From positions 1 through 16,104 of the forward strand of contig JAPPNT010000146.1 of NCBI GenBank assembly GCA_028873745.1: DNA of 16,104 nucleotides. Reading direction: 5' to 3'. The translations under genes were made by a program, and so were the position numbers. Source of the DNA: Chloroflexota bacterium. GTDB lineage: Bacteria; Chloroflexota; Dehalococcoidia; Lucifugimonadales; UBA1127. This document shows positions 1 to 7,918 of the stretch, piece after piece. Each line of letters starts with the position of its first letter. Position 1 is the first letter of the stretch. The notes under the pieces were generated by a model. It was not told where the DNA came from. It saw only the letters and a program-made list of their open reading frames with translations, and searched no databases.

Positions 1-124
1 TGGCAAGGCACCCGGAGGCAAGCAGCAGCAGCGCCACGGCCGATACGGCCAGCAGCGTGCCTCGGCGCCGTGCGCCGTGTGCGATGCCCCTCAGGGCGCC
101 TCCGGTGTGCGTGCGCTCTCGCAT
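1..124 (-). CDS. actE: Lipoprotein N-terminus, probable ActE cytochrome c (partial)
   Basis: Only the first 41 codons are inside the window. The gene starts at ATG 124 and runs off the left edge. The visible part is an Arg-rich n-region, a hydrophobic stretch (about residues 24-36) and a lipobox LASGC, with Cys39 as the expected lipidated residue. The product would therefore be an outward-facing lipoprotein. Only 2 nt separate it from the actD stop, so it belongs to the same transcript. In ACIII operons the gene after actD is usually actE, a mono-haem cytochrome c lipoprotein that takes electrons from the core. No CXXCH is visible here because the haem domain would lie outside the window, so the ActE name rests on position and signal type alone. 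Another lipoprotein, such as a SCO-type protein, is possible. Confidence 0.6.
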   Translation of the reverse strand, partial: MRERTHTGGALRGIAHGARRRGTLLAVSAVALLLLASGCLA

Positions 125-126
125 GG

Positions 127-636
127 TTAGCTCGCGGGCTCCAGTTGAACGTCGGCCGCGTTGGCCGCCTTGAACAGGGCGTCCACGCGCTCCGCCTCGC
201 CCTCCGGGGCGACGACGACGAGCCCGATGTAGCCCTCGGTGATGCGCGGGTCGTACAGGTCCAGCTTGGCCTTCGGCAGCCGGGACTCGAAGATGACGCC
301 TATGATGGTGGAGATGATGGCGCCCAGCATGGTCCCCTCGTACGCGATGATGAACATGGCGGGCAGCGCCAGGATCGGCTTGCCGCCCGTCACCAGCGGG
401 TAGGCGAGCTGCGTGCCCGCCGTCACCAGCAGCGCGAGCGAGAAGCCCAGCATCGCGCCCATCAGCGGCCACACGTAGAGTCGGTGGTTGGCCACCTTCT
501 CCCCGAAGGCCCCCTCCGGGAACGGGGTGCCGGACAGCACCTCAAAGTTGTCCATGCCGTTTTCCTTCAGCTTGTCCGCTGCTTCAACGGCTTCGTCGAC
601 CTCTCTGAACACTCCCAGGACGCTTCTGCCAGCCAT
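127..636 (-). CDS. actD: ACIII subunit ActD (DUF3341 membrane protein)
   Basis: A 169-residue protein matching the DUF3341/ActD layout: a soluble N-terminal alpha/beta segment (residues 1-50, beginning like a small ferredoxin-fold domain), two transmembrane helices (about 54-76 and 88-115) and a C-terminal segment with YDPRITEGYIGLVV near 128-141, which resembles the conserved end of this family. ActD is an integral subunit of alternative complex III that packs against the ActB/ActC core; it carries no cofactor. The ATG at 636 has GAGGA 5 nt upstream. It starts 17 nt after the actC stop and ends 2 nt before the next start, so it is translationally linked to both. The length is typical of the family. 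Identification is fairly secure because of the combination of topology and operon position. Confidence 0.85.
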   Translation of the reverse strand: MAGRSVLGVFREVDEAVEAADKLKENGMDNFEVLSGTPFPEGAFGEKVANHRLYVWPLMGAMLGFSLALLVTAGTQLAYPLVTGGKPILALPAMFIIAYEGTMLGAIISTIIGVIFESRLPKAKLDLYDPRITEGYIGLVVVAPEGEAERVDALFKAANAADVQLEPAS

Positions 637-653
637 AGCTATCCTCGCTTGCC

Positions 654-2033
654 TTACTCCTCGCGGTATGCCGCCGGGACCATCACCTTGCCCACCCTGA
701 CGTGCGTCTCAAGCGCCACCCCCTCCTTGGCGTCCGCCAGCGGAATGATGGGGAAGAACTTGGAGAACGTGAGCACCCCAAGGAAGACGAGACAGAAGCT
801 GCCGGCCACCAGGATCAGCTCGATCGGGCTCGGATTGTACGAGCCCCAGCTGAACGTGAGCGGCTGCTTGCGCATGAGGCTGGGGATGATGATGATGAAA
901 CGCTCCAGCCACATGCCGATGTTGACCATGAGCGTCGTCCAGAACATGAGCGCCACGTTCTGCCGCACCCTGCGGAAGAGCCACAGCGGCACGGGGACGA
1001 AGTAGCCCATCAGCAGGAAGACGATGAACGTCGCGTTGAACGGCCACTCGAAGACCTGCAGCGTGCGCAGGGAGATCTCGGGCTCTTCCGCCGGGTAGAT
1101 GCCCAGGAAGAACTCGATGACCAGGAAGTAGAACCACGCCGTCGCCACCACGATCATCAGCCGCGCCAGCGCGTCGAAGTGGTCGTCGCGGATGTAGTTC
1201 TCCCACCGGAACATCCATCGCAGCAGCGCCAGCACGGAGATCACGCCCGCCACGCCCGAGTGCACCGCTCCGATGACAAAGTACGGCGCGAAGATTGTCG
1301 CGTGCCAGCCCTCGACGGCGATCTGCACGGCGAAGTCCCACGACACGATGCTGTGCACCGAGACGAACACCGGCAGGATCAGCGCAGAGAGCAGGAAGCC
1401 TGCGATGATCTGCAGCTTCCACTGCCGCGTGTTGCCCTTCCAGCCCATGCTCAGGAAGCCGTAGACCTTCTGCATCAGGCCGGACGAGCGGTCGCGCAGG
1501 ACGGCCAGGTCCGGGATGAGCAGCAGAATGACGAAGAGCGTCGTGCCCGTCAGGTACGTCGAAATGGCCGTCGGGTCCCAGACGAACGGCGACCGGACAT
1601 CGGGCCAGATGCCGCGCCCGAAGTCGTAGCCCGGCGGCATCGACCAGTAGATGCGCCACGGGCGTCCCGTGTGGAAGACCGGGTGCAGCGCCGCGGTGCC
1701 CAGCGCGAAGATGGTGAGCACCTCCGCCGCGCGCGTCGCCGGTCGCCGCCACTCGGCATTGCTCAGGCGCAGGATGGCCGAGAGCATGACGCCGGCGTGG
1801 CTGATGCCGACCCAGAACACGAAGTTGACCAGCAGGAAGCCCCACATCACCGGCCGGTTGATGCCGTACACGCCCGTGCCGTGGTTCACGGCCCATGCGA
1901 AGCCGCCGATTGCCGTGCACACGCCAATGGCGAGCCCGCCCAGCAGGAAGTAGAACCAGATGGGCGTCGCCAACACTGGCCGCAACAGATCGCGGTTGAT
2001 GTCCCGCTCAGTCAGCGCCGGGCGCAGTTGCAT
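654..2033 (-). CDS. actC: ACIII quinol-binding membrane subunit ActC (NrfD/PsrC family)
   Basis: A 459-residue polytopic membrane protein of the NrfD/PsrC family with about nine to ten helices. ActC forms the quinol-oxidising membrane subunit of alternative complex III. Recognisable family features are WVGISHAG (about 74-81), WRRPATRAAE (95-104), HTGRPW (121-126), GWKGNTRQW (198-206), VHSIVSWDFA (226-235) and EGWHATIFAPYF (241-252). His227, Ser231 and Asp233 lie in the helix that lines the quinol site in related proteins. The ATG at 2033 follows AGGAAGCAGGG. It lies 19 nt behind another NrfD-type gene and 17 nt ahead of actD. It matches canonical ActC better than its neighbour does, so I give it the actC name. 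There is no sign of truncation. Confidence 0.85.
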   Translation of the reverse strand: MQLRPALTERDINRDLLRPVLATPIWFYFLLGGLAIGVCTAIGGFAWAVNHGTGVYGINRPVMWGFLLVNFVFWVGISHAGVMLSAILRLSNAEWRRPATRAAEVLTIFALGTAALHPVFHTGRPWRIYWSMPPGYDFGRGIWPDVRSPFVWDPTAISTYLTGTTLFVILLLIPDLAVLRDRSSGLMQKVYGFLSMGWKGNTRQWKLQIIAGFLLSALILPVFVSVHSIVSWDFAVQIAVEGWHATIFAPYFVIGAVHSGVAGVISVLALLRWMFRWENYIRDDHFDALARLMIVVATAWFYFLVIEFFLGIYPAEEPEISLRTLQVFEWPFNATFIVFLLMGYFVPVPLWLFRRVRQNVALMFWTTLMVNIGMWLERFIIIIPSLMRKQPLTFSWGSYNPSPIELILVAGSFCLVFLGVLTFSKFFPIIPLADAKEGVALETHVRVGKVMVPAAYREE

Positions 2034-2052
2034 CCCTGCTTCCTGTCCTTTC

Positions 2053-3450
2053 CTATTCCGGCTTCGCCAGGATCTTGAGTGGCAGCCGCTTGAACGGCCG
2101 GATCACCTGCAGCATCGACCCTTCACGTATTTCCCACAGGTTGAAGATGGGCACGAACTTGATTGCGAGCGTGTAGAGCAGCAGCGCGCCGCCGATGACG
2201 CCCGCGACCATGAGGCCGTCGCCGAGCCCCGGAGGCACCGCCTCCGGCACCTCCTGCAGTATGTGGCCCGTGTACTCCTCGACCGAGTAGAAGCCGACGT
2301 AGATGCGTATCTTGTCGAGGAAGGCGCCGAAGATGATGAGGCACGAGACGATGGTCGGCCCGAGGATGCTCTTGCGCACCGGGTTCCACATCAGGATGCC
2401 CAGCACAAGCGCGAAGTTGCAGATGATCGTGATGATGAAGATGGTGCGGTACGGCCCGAACCACATGAGCTGCAGGAAGTCCTGCGCCTGCGGCGTCTTG
2501 GCGTACCAGTAGATGATGAAGCCGGACCACCAGAAGTACATCCACAGCAGCGACGAGGCCAGCATCAGCTTGGCCATGCTCCAGAACTGGTTGACGCCAA
2601 TGTACTCCTTGAACCCGCCGAACATGCGCACCACGAAGCTGGTCACGATGACCGTCGCCAGCGCCGCCTGGATGCCGCCGAGGGCCTGCCACGCGGGGAA
2701 GACCGAGTCGCGCAGGCCGGGCACGAGGCTCTGGCCGAAGTCGAAGCTGATGGTGGTGTGCGACCAGACGATGAAGATGAAGTAGAGGGCGCCGAGGACG
2801 CCGAGTCCCGCCCGCAGCGCGCGCCACTGCCGCTTGGTGCCCACCCAGCCGAGCGCGAGCTTCGAGTAGAGCGCGCCGCGCAGGCCGCCGACGCGGCTCT
2901 TGGCCAGCGCGAAGTCCGGGATCGCCGAGGCCCACAGCAGCCCGAAGCCGTTGATCGCCGTGAAGACCAGCACCAGGGCCACGTACAGGTGCGGGGCGCC
3001 CACGGGCCAGCCTTCCGCCACCTTGTTGTACATGAGCAGCGTCTGCCGGTGCTCGGCGGACGGCAGCGTCAGGAGCAGGGGCACCATGATGAGGATGGAC
3101 AGGAGGCCCACGACGCTCCACGTCTCCGCAATCCGGGACACATAGCGGTTCCAGTGCGCCTTGCCGAACCGCGGCGCGATGGCCACCAGCGGCGCCGAGA
3201 GACTCGTCGTCATGATGAAGGCGAGGGCTGCGGCGAGGTAGCCCCACGGGTGGTGGCTGTCGAGCCCCCCGTCGGCCGCCTTCATCGCGAAGCCCACCAC
3301 GCCCAGCGCGGCCACCGCCGCCAGGACCAGCACCACCAGCAGGTACGCCGGGCCGGTGCGTTCCGTCCAGCCCAGGACCTCGCCGGCGGCCTCTTCCGAC
3401 GACCGCTCCAGCAGGTCTACGTGGTGACCGTGTGGCCCGCCGTTATGCAT
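2053..3450 (-). CDS. Second NrfD/PsrC-type membrane subunit of ACIII
   Basis: A 465-residue polytopic membrane protein with about ten helices. It shares with the next gene the family marks GW-x-G-xx-RQW (GWVGTKRQW, about 201-209) and a His-Ser-Asp helix (SHTTISFDF, about 230-238), so it is a divergent paralogue of ActC. Like ActC it would sit in the membrane and could bind quinol. The ATG at 3450 overlaps the end of actB2 by 8 nt and has AAGGGG close upstream; an in-frame ATG at 3468 would add six residues but lacks a Shine-Dalgarno sequence. In standard ACIII operons the second NrfD-type subunit is ActF, encoded after ActE. This protein could be a relocated ActF, but its SFDFGQSLVPG segment looks more ActC-like. 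I leave the symbol open. Confidence 0.8.
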   Translation of the reverse strand: MHNGGPHGHHVDLLERSSEEAAGEVLGWTERTGPAYLLVVLVLAAVAALGVVGFAMKAADGGLDSHHPWGYLAAALAFIMTTSLSAPLVAIAPRFGKAHWNRYVSRIAETWSVVGLLSILIMVPLLLTLPSAEHRQTLLMYNKVAEGWPVGAPHLYVALVLVFTAINGFGLLWASAIPDFALAKSRVGGLRGALYSKLALGWVGTKRQWRALRAGLGVLGALYFIFIVWSHTTISFDFGQSLVPGLRDSVFPAWQALGGIQAALATVIVTSFVVRMFGGFKEYIGVNQFWSMAKLMLASSLLWMYFWWSGFIIYWYAKTPQAQDFLQLMWFGPYRTIFIITIICNFALVLGILMWNPVRKSILGPTIVSCLIIFGAFLDKIRIYVGFYSVEEYTGHILQEVPEAVPPGLGDGLMVAGVIGGALLLYTLAIKFVPIFNLWEIREGSMLQVIRPFKRLPLKILAKPE

Positions 3451-4162
3451 GCTCCCCTTCCGCTGCATAGGGGTCTATCTTGGCCATGTAGTACACGCTG
3501 GGCTCCGTGCCCAGGTGGTCCAGGATCCGGTACTGCCGGCCGTCCTCCCGAAGGTGGGCAACCTGGCTGTCGTGGTCGTTGAGGTCGCCGAAGACCAGCG
3601 CGTTGGTGGGGCAGGCCTGCACGCACGCCGGCACCACGTCGCCGTCCGTCACCTCGCGCCCTTCCAGACCGGCGTCGCGCGTGGTGCGGCGGATCCGCTG
3701 GATGCAGAAGGTGCACTTCTCCATGATGCCCCGGCTGCGCACGGACACGTCCGTGTTGAGCTGGTTGCGCAGGGTCTCCGGCCACACCGGCTCCCAGAAG
3801 TTGAAGAAGCGCACGTTCCACGGGTCGTTGTTGGCGCAGAACCGCGTGCCGATGCAGCGGTTGTACACCTGCACGTTCAGCCCCTCGTTGTTGTGGTAGG
3901 TGGCGAAGACCGGGCAGACGGACTCGCACGGCGCGTTCTCGCAGTGCTGGCAGAGCATCGGCACAAACCGCGCCCGCACGTCCGGGAACTCGCCCTCCCA
4001 GTACCGCTCGATGCGGATCCACTGGATGGCCCGCCGCTGCAGGAAGTGGTCCGGCTCGTTGACGGGGATGTTGTTCTCAGATTGGCAGGCCACCACACAG
4101 GCCTGACAGCCCGTGCACTTGTCGGCGTCCACCGCCATGCCCCATTTTCGCTCTACTGCCAC
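3443..4162 (-). CDS. actB2: ACIII iron-sulfur subunit, ActB2-type (four-cluster ferredoxin-like)
   Basis: A 239-residue protein of the NrfC/PsrB/ActB2 family that would relay electrons from the quinol site. Cys groups are 16/19/22/26, 71/74/79/83, 103/109 and 150/153/180/184. The third group is normally Cys-x5-Cys-x3-Cys, but the last position is Asp113 (CANNDPW), which should leave one cluster as [3Fe-4S], consistent with the three [4Fe-4S] plus one [3Fe-4S] reported for ACIII. There is no signal peptide, so it would have to be exported with the Tat-tagged ActB1 or be assembled with it. The start is GTG at 4162, supported by GAGGAGG 5 nt upstream; the ATG nine codons in would cut into the segment before the first Cys group. 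In most ACIII systems this domain is fused to ActB1; here it is a separate gene. Confidence 0.9.
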   Translation of the reverse strand: MAVERKWGMAVDADKCTGCQACVVACQSENNIPVNEPDHFLQRRAIQWIRIERYWEGEFPDVRARFVPMLCQHCENAPCESVCPVFATYHNNEGLNVQVYNRCIGTRFCANNDPWNVRFFNFWEPVWPETLRNQLNTDVSVRSRGIMEKCTFCIQRIRRTTRDAGLEGREVTDGDVVPACVQACPTNALVFGDLNDHDSQVAHLREDGRQYRILDHLGTEPSVYYMAKIDPYAAEGEHA

Positions 4163-4167
4163 CGGGT

Positions 4168-4174
4168 CCTCCTC
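4168..4174 (-). promoter_or_regulatory. Ribosome binding site of actB2
   Basis: GAGGAGG on the minus strand, 5 nt before a GTG codon at 4162. This strong site fixes the GTG start and shows that the Fe-S subunit is translated on its own rather than being a frameshifted tail of the preceding gene. Confidence 0.8.
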
Positions 4175-4224
4175 GGTTCGCGACGTTCGACTGCCCCGCC
4201 GCGGCCCTCATTGCTCATGCGATG

Positions 4225-6477
4225 TTAGTGCGCGCCTCCGTTGCCGTTGCCCGTCGAGATCACGTACACCGGGCGGTGCGGCAGCGTCTGCGCCACCACC
4301 ATGCCCTCGAACTTCCGCACGCGCTCGCGGCGGCCCGTCTTGGCCAGCCGGACGCGCGTCGCGCCCCACGCGAAGGCCCCCGTCGTCTCGGCGGAGACGG
4401 CGTCCAGGACCGCCATCAGGTTGCGGTCGCCGCCCTCCGCGTAGCGGCCGAAGCTGCTGTGGCCCTGCCCCATCGGCACGCTGACGGTGCCGGGCGCCGT
4501 GGCCGGGTTCACGTACACCTGCGCCTCGATGGACCCCTGCGGGGACTCCACGTTCACCACGTCGCCCTCGCGCACGTCCATGGACTCGGCGTCGCGGGGG
4601 TTGACCTCGACCCACGTGCTCCACACGGCGGTGGTGATGGGGTCGGGCGTGGCCTGCAGCCACGGCAGGTGGGCGTCGGAGCCGTCGCCCATCGAGTGCG
4701 ACGGGAACGGAAGCAGGTGGAAGGGGTAGTCCCCGGCGGCGCCCGTGAACGACGGGAACGCCGAGCCCGGGTCCTGGCTGACGTCGGGCGCCTGCGGCGC
4801 GCCGCCGGTCGCGTTCGTGTCCCACCAGCCGCCGCGTTGCAGGATGGCGACCCAGAACTCCTCGAAGCTGTCGAACGACCGCACGGAACCGCGGTTCTTG
4901 ATCCAGATCTCCTGTGCCAGCGAGCGGTTGGCGGCCTCCATGGTGTCCCACGGCATCTGCCGCGTCATGCTCCCGCCCAGTTCCTCGACGAGCGCCAGCA
5001 GCACGTCGCCGAAGGCGCGCCCCTCGACGAAGGGCATCACGACCGGCTGCTGCAGCGCGACCGCCTCGTAGCCGGGGCCCGGGTCGGGGACGTCGCTGCC
5101 CCACGACTCCAGCGAGGCCATGTCCGGCAGGACCAGGTCGGCCTGCAGCGTCGTCTCGTCCATGAAGTTGGAGAAGCTCGCGACGAACTCCGCGTTCTCG
5201 CGCAGCGCCCGCCCGAACTGCATGGAGCCGGGCGTGCCGTGCGCCGGGTCGACGCCGTGCACAAGGACGGCGGTGACGGCGCCGTGGCGGATGTCGTCCG
5301 CCAGCCGCTGGAAGTCCGTTAGGGAGTTTGCGCTCGCGCTGCTGACCACGTTGGGGACCGGCGCCGGCGGGTTGAAGGTGACGCCGCCCTTCTTGCCGAC
5401 GTTGCCCACCAGCGCGTTCAGCGCGTAGACGGCCGTCATGTTGAAGAGGCCGTTGGTCTGCGCCGCCGCCAGCCCGCCGCCGATGGCGACACCCGGCTGG
5501 TTCGCCGCGAAGTCGTGCGCCAGCGTCTCGATCACGTCGGCCTTCACGCCGGTCAGGTCCGCCACGGTGGCCGCGTCCTGCGCGTTGTTGTTGATGAACG
5601 CCGCAAGCGCCGCGTCCTCCACGCCCTCGCCGCTGTCCAGGATGGCCTTGGCGATGGCCAGCGCGAGGATGCCCTCCGTGCCGGGGTTGATGTAGACCCA
5701 TTTGTCGGCGTTGGCCGCGGTCAGCGAGAAGCGGGGCTCGATCTGCACCAGTTTGCCGCGCCCGCCGGTCTCGCCGCGGAACTCGCCGTAGTGCCAGTTG
5801 TAGTGGAGCGGCGCGTGCCAGTGGCTCAGGAAGTCCGCGCCGAAGGAGAGGACGTAGTGGGCATTCTGGATGTCGAAGGTGGGCAGCCGCTCCTGCCCGT
5901 AAATGCGGTTGAACACCGTGCGCACCACCGTCTGGTCGACGGCCTCGAAGGAGTACCGCCGCGCGCCGTAGTTCTCGGCGAACCGGTCGACGATCGTGCC
6001 CAGCGCGCCGCGCAGCGGCTCCGTGACGATGGCGACGGCGTCCGGCACGCCCCGGTGGTCTTCCAACCGCCGGGCCAGCTCGTCCAGCGCCTCGCTCCAG
6101 GAGACCGACTCGAACTCGCCCGAGCCGCGCTCGCCCACGCGCCGGAGCGGCGTCGCGATGCGGTCCGGGTGGTAGAGCTCCTGCAGCGTCGCCTCCGCCT
6201 GCGCCGAATGTTTGCCGCGGCTCATCGGGTAGTCCGGGTTGCCCTCGATCTTCTTGGCGCGGCCCTGCATCACGCGGACCAGCACGCTCTCGACGCCCGT
6301 GCTCGGCCGTGCGAGGGTGGCGTAGTAGGCGTCGTCGCCGCGCACCAGGTCCTCGGGGATCATCACCGGGCTCTCGGCGATGAACTCCTGCTCCGGGATG
6401 CGGCAACCGGCAAAGACCACCGCCCCCAGAAACCCGAGGCCGGAGTACTTCAGCAGTTGTCGCCGCGTTAGCGCCAT
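4225..6477 (-). CDS. actB1: ACIII molybdopterin-oxidoreductase-like subunit, ActB1-type
   Basis: A 750-residue protein with the molybdopterin oxidoreductase fold. The N-terminus is a Tat-type signal (TRRQLLKYSG, residues 4-13) ending in FAGC, so Cys25 may also be a lipobox cysteine. Landmarks are GRAKKIEGNPDYP and ELYHPDR near 72-106, and the dinucleotide-binding-like C-terminal domain (VREGDVVNVES, late). The Cys residues that hold the N-terminal [4Fe-4S] cluster in active family members are absent, and Cys25 is the only Cys I find, so no Fe-S cluster or Cys molybdenum ligand is possible. This fits ActB1/QrcB proteins, which have lost the cofactor and serve as scaffold. It starts at ATG 6477, 21 nt after actA, and ends 62 nt before actB2. 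ActB1 plus ActB2 together equal the usual length of a fused ActB. Confidence 0.9.
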   Translation of the reverse strand: MALTRRQLLKYSGLGFLGAVVFAGCRIPEQEFIAESPVMIPEDLVRGDDAYYATLARPSTGVESVLVRVMQGRAKKIEGNPDYPMSRGKHSAQAEATLQELYHPDRIATPLRRVGERGSGEFESVSWSEALDELARRLEDHRGVPDAVAIVTEPLRGALGTIVDRFAENYGARRYSFEAVDQTVVRTVFNRIYGQERLPTFDIQNAHYVLSFGADFLSHWHAPLHYNWHYGEFRGETGGRGKLVQIEPRFSLTAANADKWVYINPGTEGILALAIAKAILDSGEGVEDAALAAFINNNAQDAATVADLTGVKADVIETLAHDFAANQPGVAIGGGLAAAQTNGLFNMTAVYALNALVGNVGKKGGVTFNPPAPVPNVVSSASANSLTDFQRLADDIRHGAVTAVLVHGVDPAHGTPGSMQFGRALRENAEFVASFSNFMDETTLQADLVLPDMASLESWGSDVPDPGPGYEAVALQQPVVMPFVEGRAFGDVLLALVEELGGSMTRQMPWDTMEAANRSLAQEIWIKNRGSVRSFDSFEEFWVAILQRGGWWDTNATGGAPQAPDVSQDPGSAFPSFTGAAGDYPFHLLPFPSHSMGDGSDAHLPWLQATPDPITTAVWSTWVEVNPRDAESMDVREGDVVNVESPQGSIEAQVYVNPATAPGTVSVPMGQGHSSFGRYAEGGDRNLMAVLDAVSAETTGAFAWGATRVRLAKTGRRERVRKFEGMVVAQTLPHRPVYVISTGNGNGGAH

Positions 6478-6498
6478 AGAGTTCTGGTCCTCAACCGC

Positions 6499-7470
6499 CT
6501 AGTAGTGACAGGTCGTGCAGTCCGTGGGCGCATTGTTCTGCCGGTGGCAGTCCACGCAGAAACCCATCTGGAGCTGCTCCACCTGGGATACCTGGGTCAT
6601 GCCCCCCACGTCGCCGTGGCACACGCTGCACACGGCCGAGGGCGGGACGTTGTCCTTCTCCGAGAAGAAGGTGATGTGCGACTCGTGCACGAAGCGCACG
6701 TGGTCGGGTAACCGGTGCACGCGCACCCACGCGATGGGCTCGCCCGTGCTCCACGCCGACGCGAGCTTCACCACCTCCTCGCTCTGCGTCGCGATGACCT
6801 GGTGGCAGAACATGCACTGCTGCACCGGCGGGATGCTGGCGGAGGCCGCCTCGCCCACCGTCCGGTGGCAGAACACGCAGTCGATGCCCGCGCGCTCCAC
6901 GTGCGGCGGGTGCGGGAATGCGATGGGCTGCTCCGGCGCCGCGACGAATACTTGGTCGATGGGCCAGAAGTAGTGGCCCGCCACCTTGGCGCTGAAGATC
7001 GCGCCCACCAGCAGGAAGCCGCCGCCCACGATGGACAGCGTTGTGATCAGGACGAACGCGCGCATGCGCGCCTGCATGTCGCCGCCGCCGATGCGCCCGA
7101 GGGACGCGCCCACGACGAGGATGCCGACGATGGCGAGTATGCCGAGGATGATGGTGGCATTGTGGCCGGCCACGATGAAGAGGCCGCCGAGCCCCAGCAG
7201 GGTGCCGACGACGATGATGACGGCGAGGGAGGGGAGCCAGAAGGGTATGACGCCCTGGGGCAGGCTCACCCGGCCGCCGAGGATCTCGCCGCCGTCGCGC
7301 AAGTAGCCCTCGAGGGCGCGGAAGCCGGCGACGACGAGGATGGCGACGATAATGCCGACGCCCAGGACGACGGTGCCGTTCTGCCCCGCCACGTAGAATA
7401 CATAGCCCAACGGCAGGAAGAAGGCGGCGACGACAACCACCGCCACGATGGGAATGAGCATCCGTGGCAT
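6499..7470 (-). CDS. actA: ActA-like pentahaem cytochrome c with five N-terminal membrane helices
   Basis: A 323-residue protein in two halves. Residues 1-165 hold about five transmembrane helices (roughly 5-28, 33-50, 80-101, 106-122, 138-161). Residues 170-323 carry five CXXCH haem-binding motifs, at Cys198, 219, 281, 305 and 318. Five haems match ActA, the electron-exit cytochrome of alternative complex III, and its place in front of ActB agrees. ActA proteins known to me have a single membrane anchor, so the larger membrane part is unusual. The first two helical units are an internal repeat: residues 21-48 and 94-121 share 16 of 28 positions, including VAGxNxT and ILVV. ATG 7470 has AGGG 7 nt upstream; an ATG three codons later is also possible. 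The gene ends 21 nt before actB1. Confidence 0.85.
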   Translation of the reverse strand: MPRMLIPIVAVVVVAAFFLPLGYVFYVAGQNGTVVLGVGIIVAILVVAGFRALEGYLRDGGEILGGRVSLPQGVIPFWLPSLAVIIVVGTLLGLGGLFIVAGHNATIILGILAIVGILVVGASLGRIGGGDMQARMRAFVLITTLSIVGGGFLLVGAIFSAKVAGHYFWPIDQVFVAAPEQPIAFPHPPHVERAGIDCVFCHRTVGEAASASIPPVQQCMFCHQVIATQSEEVVKLASAWSTGEPIAWVRVHRLPDHVRFVHESHITFFSEKDNVPPSAVCSVCHGDVGGMTQVSQVEQLQMGFCVDCHRQNNAPTDCTTCHY

Positions 7471-7540
7471 CAGGACGCCCTACCCTTTGCGTTGGCCTTC
7501 AATGCGCACTCCGTTGCAGTGGTGTTGATGCGATGCGGAG

Positions 7541-7891
7541 CTAGATCCACCATCGGTTGAAGGTCTCCTCTATCACGCCAATTGTCCAGCTTCTGGCCAC
7601 AAAGAAGACCGCCACCAGCGCCGCCGCCGCGCCCAGCGCGACCAGCAGCAGCAGCCATTGCGAGACGATCCACGTCCCCTGCTTGCCAACCACCAGCGTA
7701 TGCAGCCGTGACCACAGCGGGTCGTGCCTTGCGACCTCCTCGTCCCTGCTGTTCCACAGCGAGGGCAGGACGGCAAAACGGAGCAGCATCGCGGTGGCTA
7801 GCGCGAACACCAGCAGCGGGAAAAGCCATAGCAAAGACACAAGGTGCCGGTACTCGATCCACTGCTGGTCAGTGATGAAGTTCGGGTCCAT
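7541..7891 (-). CDS. Unknown two-helix membrane protein, first gene of ACIII operon
   Basis: A 116-residue protein that I do not recognise. It has a short hydrophilic N-terminus, a transmembrane helix at about 17-43, a charged loop rich in Arg/Asp/His (47-68), a second helix at about 74-99 and an aromatic tail (FNRWWI). Both termini should lie on the same side of the membrane. No haem, Cys or metal-binding motif is present. It is the first gene behind the operon promoter, with AGGGAG 3 nt before ATG 7891, and is followed after 70 nt by the actA-like cytochrome gene. The position suggests an accessory or assembly subunit of the complex, perhaps comparable to the small ActG/ActH subunits reported for some ACIIIs, but sequence similarity to those cannot be judged here. 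Confidence 0.75.
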   Translation of the reverse strand: MDPNFITDQQWIEYRHLVSLLWLFPLLVFALATAMLLRFAVLPSLWNSRDEEVARHDPLWSRLHTLVVGKQGTWIVSQWLLLLVALGAAAALVAVFFVARSWTIGVIEETFNRWWI

Positions 7892-7918
7892 TGACTCCCT
7901 GCCGTTTCAAACTTGTGA

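Noticed and set aside
4208..6406. 732-codon minus-strand frame overlapping actB1, and 2123-3247 and 10313-11638 in the same style
   Set aside because: They are out-of-frame readings of the real genes on the same strand, extremely Arg/Gly/Ala-rich, with no start context or motif.
4225..6477. actB1 as an active molybdenum enzyme such as formate dehydrogenase or polysulfide reductase
   Set aside because: The N-terminal Fe-S Cys residues and any Cys metal ligand are missing, and the neighbours (pentahaem cytochrome, DUF3341) are those of ACIII.
7471..7540. A gene or hairpin between the first ACIII gene and actA
   Set aside because: The 70-nt gap has no start codon with a ribosome binding site that opens a separate frame, and no clear stem.
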